DNA of 64,000 nucleotides from contig NZ_CP094516.1 of assembly GCF_029909975.1 (NCBI RefSeq), forward strand, positions 8,410,501 to 8,474,500, given 5' to 3'. Position 1 is the stretch's first letter. Every line of letters begins with the position of its first letter. Positions 24,945-33,434 of the stretch are shown here, one piece after another. The position numbers and the translations under genes are program-made. Under the pieces are notes generated by a model. The model did not search any database. It was not told where the DNA came from and saw only the letters and a program-made list of their open reading frames with translations. This DNA is from Bradyrhizobium sp. ISRA430 (GTDB lineage Bacteria; Pseudomonadota; Alphaproteobacteria; Rhizobiales; Xanthobacteraceae).

Positions 24945-25765
24945 GCGGCGCTCTCCGTCCGTACGGGCGCATCGTCCGGATCGACCAGCACCTCGTCCTC
25001 CTCGCCGAGATAGGCGCGCTTGACGTGGGGATCGGCAAGCACCGTGGCCGGATCACCCTCGGCGATCTTGCGGCCGAAATCCAGCACCATGACGCGGTGG
25101 GAGATGTCCATCACCACGCCCATGTCGTGCTCGATCATCACCACCGTCATCCCGAACTCCTCGTTGAGATCGACGATGTAGCGGGCCATGTCCTCCTTCT
25201 CCTCGAAATTCATGCCGGCCATCGGCTCGTCGAGGAGGATGAGGCGCGGCTCCAGCGCCATGGCGCGGGCCAGTTCCACGCGCTTGCGCAAGCCATAGGA
25301 GAGGGTGCCGGCGGTGGCCTTGCGCACCGACTGGAGGTCGAGGAAGTCGATGATCTCCTCCACCTTGCGGCGATGCTCCAGCTCCTCCCTGCGCGCGCCC
25401 GTGAGCCAGTAGAGCGAGCCGGTGATGAAGTTGTTCTTCAGGAGGTGATGGCGGCCGACCATGATGTTGTCGAGCACGCTCATATGGTGGAACAGCGCCA
25501 GATTCTGGAAGGTGCGGCCGATGCCGAGTGAGGCGCGGGCGTTCGGCGTCAGTGCTGTGATGTCGCGGCCCCGGTAGAAGAGCTGGCCCTCGGTCGGCTT
25601 GTAGCGACCGGAAATACAGTTCACGATCGAGGTCTTGCCGGCGCCGTTGGGACCGATGATCGAGAACAGCTCGCCCTCCTTGATGGCGAAGCCGACATCG
25701 GTCAGCGCGCGGACGCCGCCGAACCGCAAGGACACGCCGCGCACTTCAAGACTGGTCGCCACCAA
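24941..25765 (-). CDS. livG: branched-chain-type ABC transporter ATP-binding protein LivG
   Basis: The 274-residue ATPase has GPNGAGKTS (Walker A), LSYGLRKRVELARAMAL (LivG-type signature without the usual SGG), LILLDEPMAGM and the switch IEHDMGVVMDISHRV. The start is non-ATG: TTG at 25765 has GGGAGG six to seven bases upstream; GTG at 25762 is nearly as good. It is the first gene of the leftward Liv operon and diverges from the Crp/Fnr gene, which may control it. Confidence 0.9.
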   Translation of the reverse strand: MVATSLEVRGVSLRFGGVRALTDVGFAIKEGELFSIIGPNGAGKTSIVNCISGRYKPTEGQLFYRGRDITALTPNARASLGIGRTFQNLALFHHMSVLDNIMVGRHHLLKNNFITGSLYWLTGARREELEHRRKVEEIIDFLDLQSVRKATAGTLSYGLRKRVELARAMALEPRLILLDEPMAGMNFEEKEDMARYIVDLNEEFGMTVVMIEHDMGVVMDISHRVMVLDFGRKIAEGDPATVLADPHVKRAYLGEEDEVLVDPDDAPVRTESAA

Positions 25766-26097
25766 AAAATCCCTCCCGGGTGATGGCGCTTGCCGCGCTC
25801 TTCATCCGCTTCTGCCAAGGCGATCCTAATACGGTCATGCCGGTGAGGCCATGCAGCTATTGGTCTCCACCGGCCTGGCGCCGCTCTCTTTCCCATAGGG
25901 ATCAAAAGCCGCATCGCCCAAGGTGGCCCTCAATAAGGGAAAGCGCTATTTTGAAATGTCTCGCGCCTGACAATTCGGCGACAAAGTTTTTCGGGCGGGG
26001 GGCGCCTTCATCTTTGGTCGAATGGCGGCAAAGCGAACTTGTTGCAGTGCAACAATCGAGAGTGGAGTGACGAAACGGTGCGGCTGGCTTCGGGATC
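25766..26097. other. regulatory region between divergent livG and Crp/Fnr genes
   Basis: This 332-bp region has no supportable gene. It must hold the promoters for the leftward Liv operon and the rightward regulator. The clearest signal is the 17-bp palindrome at 26039-26055, annotated separately. Confidence 0.6.
26039..26055. promoter_or_regulatory. 17-bp palindrome upstream of Crp/Fnr gene
   Basis: TTGTTGCA-G-TGCAACAA is a perfect dyad with 8-base arms, 42 bp upstream of the regulator's ATG. It differs from the FNR/FixK box (TTGAT-N4-ATCAA), so it is either an atypical site of this regulator or a site for another factor. Confidence 0.55.
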
Positions 26098-26772
26098 ATG
26101 ATTTCAGAGGATCACCTGAAGCGCGTTGCCGCGTGGTCGCGCGAGCTCACGGAACGGGAGATCGAGGTCGCCCGCGCCGGAATCACGGAACGGTCCTACG
26201 GCACGGGCGAGACGGTTTTCATGCGCGGCGATACGTTTGCGTATTGGGCCGGCATGGTGAGCGGCCTTGCCCGCATGGGCGGGGTCTCGCGCGACGGCAA
26301 GGAGACCAGCCTTGCCGGGCTGACGGCCGGTGCCTGGTTCGGGGAGGGCAGCGTGCTCAAGAACGAGCCGCGCCGCTATGACGTGGTCGCACTGCGCGAC
26401 AGCCGCGTCGCTCTGATGGAACGCAGCGCCTTCATGTGGCTGTTCGAGAACAGCGTCGGCTTCAATCGCTTCCTGGTGCGCCAGCTCAACGAGCGGCTCG
26501 GCCAATTCATCGGCATGCTCGAGGTCAACCGCACGCTGGACGCCACCGCGCGTCTCGCGCGCAGCATCGCCTCGCTGTTCAACCCGATCCTCTATCCCGA
26601 ATCGACCACGCATCTGGAGATCACCCAGGAGGAGATCGGCGCGCTCTCGGGCATGTCGCGGCAGAACGCCAATCGCGCGCTGAACCGGCTGGAGAAGGAA
26701 GGGCTGCTGCGGCTCGAATATGGCGGCGTCACCATCCTCGATATCGAGCGGCTGCGCGGGTACGGCGATTAG
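26098..26772 (+). CDS. Crp/Fnr-family transcriptional regulator
   Basis: The 224-residue protein has an N-terminal cyclic-nucleotide-binding-like beta roll (about 20-120; RSYGTGETVFMRGD, GAWFGEGSVLKNEPRRYDV), a dimerisation helix (FLVRQLNERLGQFIGM) and a C-terminal winged helix (LEITQEEIGALSGMSRQNANRALNR-type segment near 175-200). The FNR cysteines are absent, so it is not an oxygen-sensing iron-sulfur regulator. It faces the Liv/CoA-ligase operon across a 332-bp region with a strong palindrome, which suggests that it regulates that operon or itself. The ligand is unknown. Confidence 0.85.
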   Translation: MISEDHLKRVAAWSRELTEREIEVARAGITERSYGTGETVFMRGDTFAYWAGMVSGLARMGGVSRDGKETSLAGLTAGAWFGEGSVLKNEPRRYDVVALRDSRVALMERSAFMWLFENSVGFNRFLVRQLNERLGQFIGMLEVNRTLDATARLARSIASLFNPILYPESTTHLEITQEEIGALSGMSRQNANRALNRLEKEGLLRLEYGGVTILDIERLRGYGD

Positions 26773-26775
26773 TCT

Positions 26776-26846
26776 AGTTCTCGCGCTCCATCTGGCCGAC
26801 GAGCGCCACGGGACCACGAAGCCAGGGAAACCAAGGCGCGCTGATG
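26776..26846 (-). pseudogene. N-terminal fragment of a chromate transporter gene
   Basis: On the minus strand this short stretch encodes RLGFPGF and, after a one-base slip, GPVALVGQMERE, followed by a stop. The intact chrA at 29314-30498 has RLGFLGFGGPVALVGQMERE at the same place, and the DNA is closely similar base by base (compare 30387-30450). Nothing else of chrA is left. It lies just beyond the 3' end of the Crp/Fnr gene, at the edge of the chrA-bearing region. Confidence 0.75.
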
Positions 26847-26874
26847 CAACGAAATTCCGGTTCTCTATCGACGG

Positions 26875-28185
26875 TCATCCCACTCTCCGGTGATGAGCGC
26901 TCCCGAACCGCCCAGTCCTCCCGGCCGCCTGCTCGACAGTCCCTTCGGCTTCTTCGGGCGGTTTGATGTGACGGAACGACAGCAACAGCGTGATGTCATA
27001 GGCGATCTTCAGAGCGCCGCAGATCACGAGCGGGAGTCCTGAAAATGCCGTACCGAGCATCGCGCCAGCCACGCTCGGACTGATGGCGGAGGCAAGGCTG
27101 CGCGGGACGGCCGTCACGCTGGCGGCCGCCGGGCGCTCCTCGGGCGTGACAACCGCCATCACGTAGGAAGTGCGTGTTGGCACATCCATCTGCGAAAGCG
27201 CCGCTCGGATCGAAAGCAGGACCAATACGATCATCAGGTTCGGAATGAGGGCGGCCGCGATCAGGCAGAAGCTTGATGGGATGTGCGTGAAGACCATCGT
27301 GTTGACCAGCCCGAACCGCCGCGACAGCCTTGCGGCAAGCGGATAAGAAAAGGCCGAAAGCGTGTTGGACCAGAAAAAGAAGAGGCTGGCGCTCGAAAGC
27401 GAAAGATCGAAGCGCTCGAACAGCCACAAAGCGACAAGCGATTGAACGGCAAAGCCGCCGGCAAAGGCATCAACACTGAAGAGAGCCGCAAGCCGGTAGA
27501 CAATTCGTCGCGAAGGACCAAGAGCGGAAGCCTTCGGTCGCTCGTCTATTGTTTGTGAGGATTCCGGCAGCAGCCGATAGAGGACCGCGCCGATGAGACC
27601 AAGGGCGGTATAGACGAAGAACATGGACTTCAGGGCAACGAGTCTCGGCACGTCAAACGAAACGAGAAAGTCGGGCACGGTGGCCGCCAAGGCGCCCGCC
27701 GCCGTCGACAGTCCCCCAATCAGGCTGTAGCGCGCAAAGATCTGCGTACGCTTCTGATCGCTCGTATCGCCGGCCAGGAACGCGTGCTCGAGCGGCACGA
27801 AGAGTCCGATATCTCCGGGCGAGGGATTGATGGTGCCGACAAAAGCAAGAAGCAGGATGACCGGAAACGCCTCCGCGAACGGAAACGCCAGACCAGTCAG
27901 CATCATCGTGAGCGCGCTCAGCAGCAAGAGCGTCCGCAAGTCGCGATGCACTCCCAGCCAACCGACGCCCAGCGTGAGAATCGCGGTCCCCAGCAGGGCG
28001 CCGGTGGCAACCACGCCGATCTGGAAAGGGGAGTAACCCAGCTCGACGAGGTAAGCAGGCAAAATGATCGTGGCAAAGCCGTCAGCAAGGCCGCGCGCGG
28101 CGCGTGCACCGAACAGCAGCGCGATTGCGGACCGGGGCTTTAGCTGCGGTTCCACGTTTCGTACGGTGTCCGGCTGATGACTCAT
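26875..28185 (-). CDS. major facilitator superfamily transporter
   Basis: The 436-residue protein has about 12 hydrophobic segments with MFS features: FGARAARGLADGF, LGVHRDLRTLLLLSAL between helices 2 and 3, and SRRFGLVNTMVF in the symmetric position of the second half; GDIGLFVPLEHAFLAG lies after helix 4. The substrate is unknown. It is the last gene of the leftward chrA-containing unit, 52 bases after the 143-residue hypothetical gene. The C-terminal 30 residues are hydrophilic. Confidence 0.8.
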   Translation of the reverse strand: MSHQPDTVRNVEPQLKPRSAIALLFGARAARGLADGFATIILPAYLVELGYSPFQIGVVATGALLGTAILTLGVGWLGVHRDLRTLLLLSALTMMLTGLAFPFAEAFPVILLLAFVGTINPSPGDIGLFVPLEHAFLAGDTSDQKRTQIFARYSLIGGLSTAAGALAATVPDFLVSFDVPRLVALKSMFFVYTALGLIGAVLYRLLPESSQTIDERPKASALGPSRRIVYRLAALFSVDAFAGGFAVQSLVALWLFERFDLSLSSASLFFFWSNTLSAFSYPLAARLSRRFGLVNTMVFTHIPSSFCLIAAALIPNLMIVLVLLSIRAALSQMDVPTRTSYVMAVVTPEERPAAASVTAVPRSLASAISPSVAGAMLGTAFSGLPLVICGALKIAYDITLLLSFRHIKPPEEAEGTVEQAAGRTGRFGSAHHRRVG

Positions 28186-28237
28186 CCGCGTAGCGCCTCC
28201 AACGCACCGGTTGCAGGCAGCCAGGCCCGCGCATCTT

Positions 28238-28669
28238 CTAAAGTAGCCGGATGGCGCGCCTCACTACCGGTGTCACTCGATTCGCTATGGCCAGTGTCTG
28301 AAGTTCATCTGTTTCCAAGGCAATCTTTTGAGCAAGCATGACGTCGCCAGGAACGAGATACCCCTCAGGAGCAAAGCACAAGATGCTTCCAGATTGCCCC
28401 TCGAGATCGATTTCCCGTACGTTAGCAACAGACCCGTATTGCACTCGGTACCGTCTCCGGGTCGCGCAGCCCACGACGTCGAAGTAACCTTGCTCCTCGA
28501 ACTGTCTCCTCTGGGCTGAGGTTAGCCATTCACGCAGAAGCGACCGTCCTTTCGCCTCAGGTGAATTTTCCCTGACAAAGCTGTGATACAGCCGCCGCAG
28601 CGCTCGAAATCGCGAAATCCGAGCTCCACATCTGCTGATCAGAGACACGGCGACCGCCCTTCTATCCAC
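28238..28669 (-). CDS. conserved hypothetical protein (143 aa)
   Basis: A GTG at 28669 starts the frame, overlapping the end of the 73-residue gene by eight bases; translation re-initiation is likely. The C-terminal two thirds (FEEQGYFDVVGCATRRRYRV, CFAPEGYLVPGDVMLAQKIALE) match a small family of soluble proteins that I recall from Bradyrhizobium. Function is unknown; no cofactor motif is visible. The basic N-terminus is not typical of a signal peptide. The exact start is uncertain. Confidence 0.65.
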   Translation of the reverse strand: MDRRAVAVSLISRCGARISRFRALRRLYHSFVRENSPEAKGRSLLREWLTSAQRRQFEEQGYFDVVGCATRRRYRVQYGSVANVREIDLEGQSGSILCFAPEGYLVPGDVMLAQKIALETDELQTLAIANRVTPVVRRAIRLL

Positions 28670-28883
28670 CCCTCAGCCGCCGGAAGAAAAGCGTTTCTTT
28701 CGCGGTGGGATCAAAAGCAAACACTCGCCACGATTCGCCGTCCGCGGTCCGCACCGCGGCTGTAAATCCTTGGCTGGTCAACTCCCTGAAACGCCTCTCC
28801 GCCTTGGCCAGCGCTTCACCATCGTCAACGTCGAATTCGTGGCGGGAGTGGCCGGTGTGATCCATTACAATTTGGGTCGCCAT
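28662..28883 (-). CDS. conserved small hypothetical protein (73 aa)
   Basis: ATG at 28883 gives 73 residues (MATQIVMDHTGHSRHEFDVD ... AFDPTAKETLFFRRLRGG). This compact alpha/beta protein belongs to a family seen in many Rhizobiales genomes with no known role. It lies 45 bases after the cytochrome c stop on the same strand and overlaps the next gene, so it belongs to the chrA-containing transcription unit. Confidence 0.75.
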   Translation of the reverse strand: MATQIVMDHTGHSRHEFDVDDGEALAKAERRFRELTSQGFTAAVRTADGESWRVFAFDPTAKETLFFRRLRGG

Positions 28884-28928
28884 AGGACGCTCCTGGACTT
28901 GGATGCGGACGGGTCAGGTCTCGCTGAC

Positions 28929-29276
28929 TCATCCCTCGTGCGGCTTCAATTCTCGGATGTACTTGATGATCTCATCGATCTGCGCATCGCTGAACATCGA
29001 GCCGAACGCCGGCATCGCGCCCGACTTGCCGTTCTTGATACGATTGCGGAGAAAATCGTCGTCCCGTTTCGTATCCATGAGCTGCGGCCCCTTGCCGGCA
29101 GCGCGGCCACCATCGGAGTGACACCAGCCGCATGTCGTTGCGAACAACTGAGGGACATCGACTGGTGCGTTATCCGGCGGAGCGGTAGCCGACTGCGCTA
29201 GAGCCGGCGCGGCTGACGTCAATGAGGCGGCCAGCACGGCGGGCAGCAAAATCCTGATACGGTGGTCAAAGTTCAT
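28929..29276 (-). CDS. small class I cytochrome c, periplasmic
   Basis: The 115-residue protein has a signal peptide (to about residue 27, ending ALA-QS), one haem-binding site CGWCH near residue 49 and a distal Met candidate in GAMPAFGSMF near residue 90. It is an electron carrier in the periplasm. It follows chrA by 37 bases; with the cytochrome b upstream it may form a short electron-transfer chain. No Rieske protein is encoded nearby, so it is not part of a complete bc1 operon. Confidence 0.85.
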   Translation of the reverse strand: MNFDHRIRILLPAVLAASLTSAAPALAQSATAPPDNAPVDVPQLFATTCGWCHSDGGRAAGKGPQLMDTKRDDDFLRNRIKNGKSGAMPAFGSMFSDAQIDEIIKYIRELKPHEG

Positions 29277-29313
29277 GATGCGTAACCCTCTATTGGGGAA
29301 GTCGGCATAGCTT

Positions 29314-30498
29314 CTATTTCACCATCACCCATGCGGGCTGCAGCAGCGGATAAGCGATAAGTCCTACGACCGCCGTTGCCGCAATCAGCGTCGGATTGTT
29401 GATCTTCCAGCGAAACAACACGGCAAGAGATACGATGCCGATCGCCGCCGTCAGCCAGTCGCCGATTGCGATCTTCCCGAGCAGGACACAAGCACCCAGG
29501 ATGGTGCCGATCGCTGCTGCGTATGCGCCCTTCACAAAACCCTGGACGTTGGCGTTTCCTCGATGCCGCGCCAGGATTGGTGCCACGATGAGAACCAACA
29601 GGAAGGACGGCAAGAAGATGCCCACCGTGGAGACCAGCGAGCCCCAGAATCCCGCCACCAGATAACCGACGAAGGTCGCCGTGATCACGACCGGCCCCGG
29701 ACTGATCATGCCGATCGCGACTGCGATTAGGAATTGCCGCTCATCAAGCCAGTTGTATTGCTGTACCAACCCCTGTTCGAGGAACGGCACGATCACCAGA
29801 CCGCTACCGAACGTCAGCGAACCGGCTTTCAGGAAGAACAGCATGAGTTTGCCGAGTGTAGAACCAGTCGCGACCGGCGCCATCGGCGCCATCGGCGCGG
29901 CCGCGGGCACGACAACCACGGGCAGAATTGCGGGTGTACGTTTGAACAAGCTGCCATAGTAGAGAATGCCGACAATGCCAGCGCCGATGAATAACAGCGC
30001 GACCTCAGCCTGCAGGATGATCGTCACCGCGAAACACACAACGGCGATCGCCCATTGCAGCCAGTCTTCCATGCCGAGTTTCGCCAGCCGGTAGCACGAG
30101 TGCAGGATGAGCGCGATGACCGCAGGGCTCACGCCATAGAAGATGGCAGTGACCGGCTGAAGATCGCCGAGACGGACGTAGAGCGCTCCTAACGCCGCGA
30201 CAATAACAAAATTGGGCAAGATGAAGCACCATCCGCCGAGCCACGCGCCCCAGAAGCCGCAACGCAGCCACGCGATGTAGACGCCGACCTGGATCGCCAG
30301 CGGACCGGGAAGCGATTGACAGATGGCGATGGACTCTCGCATCTGCTCCTTGCTGAGCCACTTCTTGTCGCTGACCAGTTCGCGTTCCATCTGGCCAACG
30401 AGCGCAACCGGACCGCCAAATCCGAGAAAGCCGAGGCGCAGGAAATAAAGCGCAAGCTCCGCCATACGGCCACGCTCGGGAATACTAGTTGTTGTCAT
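29314..30498 (-). CDS. chrA: chromate transporter ChrA
   Basis: The 394-residue membrane protein has the two tandem CHR domains of long-chain ChrA proteins: FLGFGGPVALVGQMERELV with SLPGPLAIQVGVYI in the first half, FGSGLVIVPFLEQGLV with GMISPGPVVITATFVGYLVAG in the second. ChrA exports chromate across the inner membrane. The start has GAAGGA at normal spacing. No chrB regulator is nearby. The superoxide dismutase, cytochromes and small periplasmic proteins upstream match the chromate-stress theme (chrC of Cupriavidus is a superoxide dismutase). Confidence 0.92.
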   Translation of the reverse strand: MTTTSIPERGRMAELALYFLRLGFLGFGGPVALVGQMERELVSDKKWLSKEQMRESIAICQSLPGPLAIQVGVYIAWLRCGFWGAWLGGWCFILPNFVIVAALGALYVRLGDLQPVTAIFYGVSPAVIALILHSCYRLAKLGMEDWLQWAIAVVCFAVTIILQAEVALLFIGAGIVGILYYGSLFKRTPAILPVVVVPAAAPMAPMAPVATGSTLGKLMLFFLKAGSLTFGSGLVIVPFLEQGLVQQYNWLDERQFLIAVAIGMISPGPVVITATFVGYLVAGFWGSLVSTVGIFLPSFLLVLIVAPILARHRGNANVQGFVKGAYAAAIGTILGACVLLGKIAIGDWLTAAIGIVSLAVLFRWKINNPTLIAATAVVGLIAYPLLQPAWVMVK

Positions 30499-30545
30499 TT
30501 CAAATTCCTTCGAAGAAATCGGCTATCGGTGACCACGAACGCGCG

Positions 30546-31805
30546 TTAGGGCCTGGCTGAACCGGTGGCTGGTAATACTCCTTGGCTGATGCTGTTCGGC
30601 AGCGGATGGGGGCTTTCGATCCTCGCTACGAGAGGCAGAACGAGAAAGAAATGGGCGAAATAGTACGCGGCCCCGATCCGGCTCATGATCAACCATGTGC
30701 CTTCAGGTGGCTGCCCTCCGGCATAGGTCAGCAACGCGCAATCGGCGACCAGAAACCAATAGAAGACCTTGAACATGGGCCTGAACCGCCCTGAGCGAAC
30801 CGGACTGGTGTCCAGCCATGGCAACGCGAACAGGACAAGGATCGATGTCAGCATGGCGATAACGCCGACGAGCTTGTCAGGGATCGATCGCAGAATTGCG
30901 TAGAACGGCAGTAGGTACCACTCGGGTACGATGTGCGGCGGTGTAACCCCAGGGTTCGCAGGAGTGTAGTTATCGGAGTTGAGAAGAGCGTTCGGTTCGT
31001 AGAAGACGAACCACGCAAACACCAGGAAAAGGACCATGAGCCCGAGCAGATCCTTCACTGTGTAATAGGGATGGAATGGGATTGTGTCGCCTGGATCCTT
31101 CGTATCGATCCCCGTTGGATTGTTTGAGCCAAAACGGTGCAGTGCGGCAAGATGAAGTCCGGCAACTGCGACAATCACAAAGGGCAAGAGATAGTGCAAA
31201 GAATAGAACCGGTTGAGTGTCGGATCTCCTACCGTGAATCCGCCCCACAACCAGGTGACGATACTGTCGCCAACCACAGGAATGGCTGAGAACAGATTCG
31301 TGATGACGGTCGCGCCCCAAAAGCTCATCTGCCCCCATGGCAAGGTGTATCCAAAGAACGCAGTTGCCATCATCAACAGCAAGATGAGGACCCCAAGGCA
31401 CCAAAGCAGCTCTCGCGGCTCCTTGTAGGATCCGTAGTAGAGCCCACGAAAGATGTGGATATAGACCACTGCAAAGAACATCGAAGCGCCGGTGGTGTGG
31501 ATGTATCGGAGGAGCCAGCCGTAGTTCACGTCACGCATGATGTGCTCGACGGACCGGAACGCACCGACGCCAGTCGGGACATAGTGCATCGCAAGCACGA
31601 TGCCGGTCGCGATCATGATCAGGAGCACAATGCCCGCGAGCGATCCAAAATTCCAAAGATAATTCAGGTTTCGAGGTGTTGGATACGAGTTCAGCTCGTG
31701 ATCCAGGAACGTGAAGAGCGGAAGCCGATAGTCGATCCAGCGAATGACCGGATTTGAGAACTCCGTCTTTGGTTGAGACACCTTTTCGATGATCTGCGAT
31801 GACAT
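30546..31805 (-). CDS. cytochrome b of the bc1 type, without its Rieske partner
   Basis: The ATG at 31805 has GGAGG six bases upstream; 419 residues. Haem ligands are present in both pairs: [20 protein letters not shown] and [19 protein letters not shown], as are [12 protein letters not shown] (Qo-site PEWY) and the N-terminal [11 protein letters not shown]. Eight transmembrane segments are expected. It is a full-length cytochrome b, yet there is no Rieske gene, and the only cytochrome c nearby is small and soluble. A role in quinol oxidation linked to metal or oxidative stress is inferred. HTTGAS replaces the usual HANGAS, which suggests divergence from respiratory bc1. Confidence 0.88.
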   Translation of the reverse strand: MSSQIIEKVSQPKTEFSNPVIRWIDYRLPLFTFLDHELNSYPTPRNLNYLWNFGSLAGIVLLIMIATGIVLAMHYVPTGVGAFRSVEHIMRDVNYGWLLRYIHTTGASMFFAVVYIHIFRGLYYGSYKEPRELLWCLGVLILLLMMATAFFGYTLPWGQMSFWGATVITNLFSAIPVVGDSIVTWLWGGFTVGDPTLNRFYSLHYLLPFVIVAVAGLHLAALHRFGSNNPTGIDTKDPGDTIPFHPYYTVKDLLGLMVLFLVFAWFVFYEPNALLNSDNYTPANPGVTPPHIVPEWYLLPFYAILRSIPDKLVGVIAMLTSILVLFALPWLDTSPVRSGRFRPMFKVFYWFLVADCALLTYAGGQPPEGTWLIMSRIGAAYYFAHFFLVLPLVARIESPHPLPNSISQGVLPATGSARP

Positions 31806-31815
31806 CTTTGGCCTC

Positions 31816-32202
31816 CTACTTCGGATCGGAGATCGCCTGGACAATGCCGTCGGACGGCGAACCAAGTCCTTTCGGTGTCAGGACGACCTTCTTTCCCGTC
31901 GCGGTCACCTCGAAACAGCCGCCATCGGGCTCCGGCAGATCGACGCAGAGGTCATCTCCCTGAATGGTCCACTTGCCGCGCTTCTTGCTTCCCATCGAAT
32001 AGCTACGGAAGGTCCCGTCGCGTTCATAGACTTCGCGATAGTGGACCTCGTCGGTGACTTCCTTGCCCGACAACTTCGCGCGAATTTGCGCGCCGGATAA
32101 TTTCCGGAGACCCTCCGCGGCAACAGGTCCGGCATCGAGAGCAACGAGGCTCCCGATACCGGCGAGTACCGCGATGAAGCTCCTTGTGCGCAAGCTGCGC
32201 AA
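31816..32202 (-). CDS. secreted small protein, paralogue of the 32467-32844 product
   Basis: A TTG at 32202 with GAGG at correct spacing gives 128 residues; a GTG at 32217 overlapping the previous stop (GTGA) is the alternative. The N-terminus is a signal peptide ([19 protein letters not shown], ending VAA). The mature part has [37 protein letters not shown] and [17 protein letters not shown] with two Cys. The pattern L-x-G-x-Q-I-R-A, T-D, D-G, G-x-W, LC-x-C recurs in the upstream paralogue. The family is unknown to me; a periplasmic beta-rich fold is likely. It lies ten bases upstream of cytochrome b. Confidence 0.75.
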   Translation of the reverse strand: MRSLRTRSFIAVLAGIGSLVALDAGPVAAEGLRKLSGAQIRAKLSGKEVTDEVHYREVYERDGTFRSYSMGSKKRGKWTIQGDDLCVDLPEPDGGCFEVTATGKKVVLTPKGLGSPSDGIVQAISDPK

Positions 32203-32213
32203 CTTCGCCTCTT

Positions 32214-32393
32214 TCACTTCTTGCAGGCCTTGAGGCACATTTGGTACTCGGTCTTGCAGGCTGGTCCGGCGTAGTTCTTCATGCAAGCCTTTTGCTGCTC
32301 CGCGCATACCTTGCAGGATGTTTGAGCCTGCGCGGTAGCGTTCAGCGCAAAGAGACCAGTCAGTACAGACAAAGTGAGAGCCACATTTCGCAT
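32214..32393 (-). CDS. small secreted Cys-rich protein (59 aa)
   Basis: ATG at 32393 preceded by AAGGAAG gives 59 residues: a signal peptide of about 24 (ending TAQAQ) and a mature part with six cysteines (CKVCAEQQKACMKNY, ACKTEYQMCLKACKK). Spacing of C-x2-C and C-x3-C suggests disulfide-stabilised helical hairpins or metal binding. It is too short for most ORF calls but is tightly placed between the two paralogous periplasmic genes. Role unknown; a periplasmic metal or redox function fits the neighbours. Confidence 0.75.
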   Translation of the reverse strand: MRNVALTLSVLTGLFALNATAQAQTSCKVCAEQQKACMKNYAGPACKTEYQMCLKACKK

Positions 32394-32466
32394 TCGATCT
32401 TCCTTTCGTGAGGATACCAGCATCCTCATTCGGCGGGCGTTGCCCCGACGGGCCAGCCCGCATTCT

Positions 32467-32844
32467 TCATTGCTTGGCTGGATGCGCCATGACCCTTGCG
32501 TCGAATGTCTCCCCATCCTTGTTGGCGTGCATCCTGATGTACGGCCCTGACATCCAGACTTCATTGCACACAAGCGACGGGCTGCTTGGCATCGTCATAC
32601 ACAGCTTGTCGTCCCGAATTTTCCAGTTCCCGGTCCAAGAGCTTCCCGATTCTGAACTGATGAGAGCGCCATCCGGTCGGAGATACATGGACCAGTGCGG
32701 TCCATCCGTGATGTCTTGGCCGACAACGCGCGCGCGGATCTGCTTGCCATCCAGCATTCGAAACTGATCTTCCGCACGCGCGTCAAATGCCAAGGCCAGC
32801 GCCGCCGCGCAGACAACCAATCGAACAGCGTCTCTTCCACGCAT
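32467..32844 (-). CDS. secreted small protein, paralogue of the 31816-32202 product
   Basis: The 125-residue protein has a signal peptide (MRGRDAVRLVVCAAALALAF, cleavage after ARA) and a mature domain with FRMLDGKQIRARVVGQDITD, PDGALISSESGSSWTGNWKI and DDKLCMTM ... LVCNEV. These match the other paralogue in order and spacing, including the two Cys. Its ATG overlaps the superoxide dismutase stop by one base (TGATG), so the genes are translationally coupled. It may bind or sense something in the periplasm during redox stress; this is inference. Confidence 0.8.
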   Translation of the reverse strand: MRGRDAVRLVVCAAALALAFDARAEDQFRMLDGKQIRARVVGQDITDGPHWSMYLRPDGALISSESGSSWTGNWKIRDDKLCMTMPSSPSLVCNEVWMSGPYIRMHANKDGETFDARVMAHPAKQ

Positions 32845-33434
32845 CAGCTCTGTGTCCCTTCAAACGCACGTTGCACAGCCGGCCAATCGATTGCCGCCAT
32901 GAAGACGTCGACGTAGCTCGCAGCCTTGGCGCCGTAGTCGATGTGATAGGAATGCTCGTACATATCGAGCGCCAGGATCGGCGTGCCGCCGGCCAAGGTG
33001 TGGCAGTGGTCCGAAGCCCATTGATTGACGAACTTGTGGTCGCGCGGCGACCAGGTCAGCAGCACCCAGCCGGAGCCGCCACCGAGCGCCTTGCCCATGG
33101 CGGCGAATTCGGTGCGCCACCGCTCGTAAGAGCCGAAGTCACGCGCCAGTGCCTCCTTTAAGCTCGTGTCGGGTTCGCTCTCGTCGCCAAGCCCGGCAAA
33201 GAACACTTCATGGAGGATCATCGAGTTGGTCGCGATGAGCTGCTCACGCTTGAGCCCGTTGATCAGAAAGCCCGGCGCAGTAGCAAAATCCAGCCCGGCA
33301 AGTTGCTCATCGATCAGATTGAGCCGTTTGACCGCGCCGCCATAGTTGTTCTCGTAATGACTGATGATCATCCGCTCCGACATGCCGCGAATACGGCTCG
33401 GATCGCAGGACAGCGGCTTCATGACATAGGTCAT
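32844..33434 (-). CDS. Fe/Mn superoxide dismutase family protein (ChrC-like)
   Basis: ATG at 33434 has a strong GGAGG; 196 residues. The Fe/Mn SOD ligands are identifiable: His in IISHYENNYGGAVKRLN, His in SMILHEVFFAGL, and Asp and His in LDMYEHSYHIDYG. It lacks the canonical HHxxHH first-helix motif, as do the ChrC-type SODs of chromate operons. It detoxifies superoxide, for example that produced by chromate reduction. The start overlaps the stop of the 55-residue ORF (ATGA) and its stop overlaps the next gene, so it is embedded in a coupled operon under leader A. Confidence 0.88.
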   Translation of the reverse strand: MTYVMKPLSCDPSRIRGMSERMIISHYENNYGGAVKRLNLIDEQLAGLDFATAPGFLINGLKREQLIATNSMILHEVFFAGLGDESEPDTSLKEALARDFGSYERWRTEFAAMGKALGGGSGWVLLTWSPRDHKFVNQWASDHCHTLAGGTPILALDMYEHSYHIDYGAKAASYVDVFMAAIDWPAVQRAFEGTQS

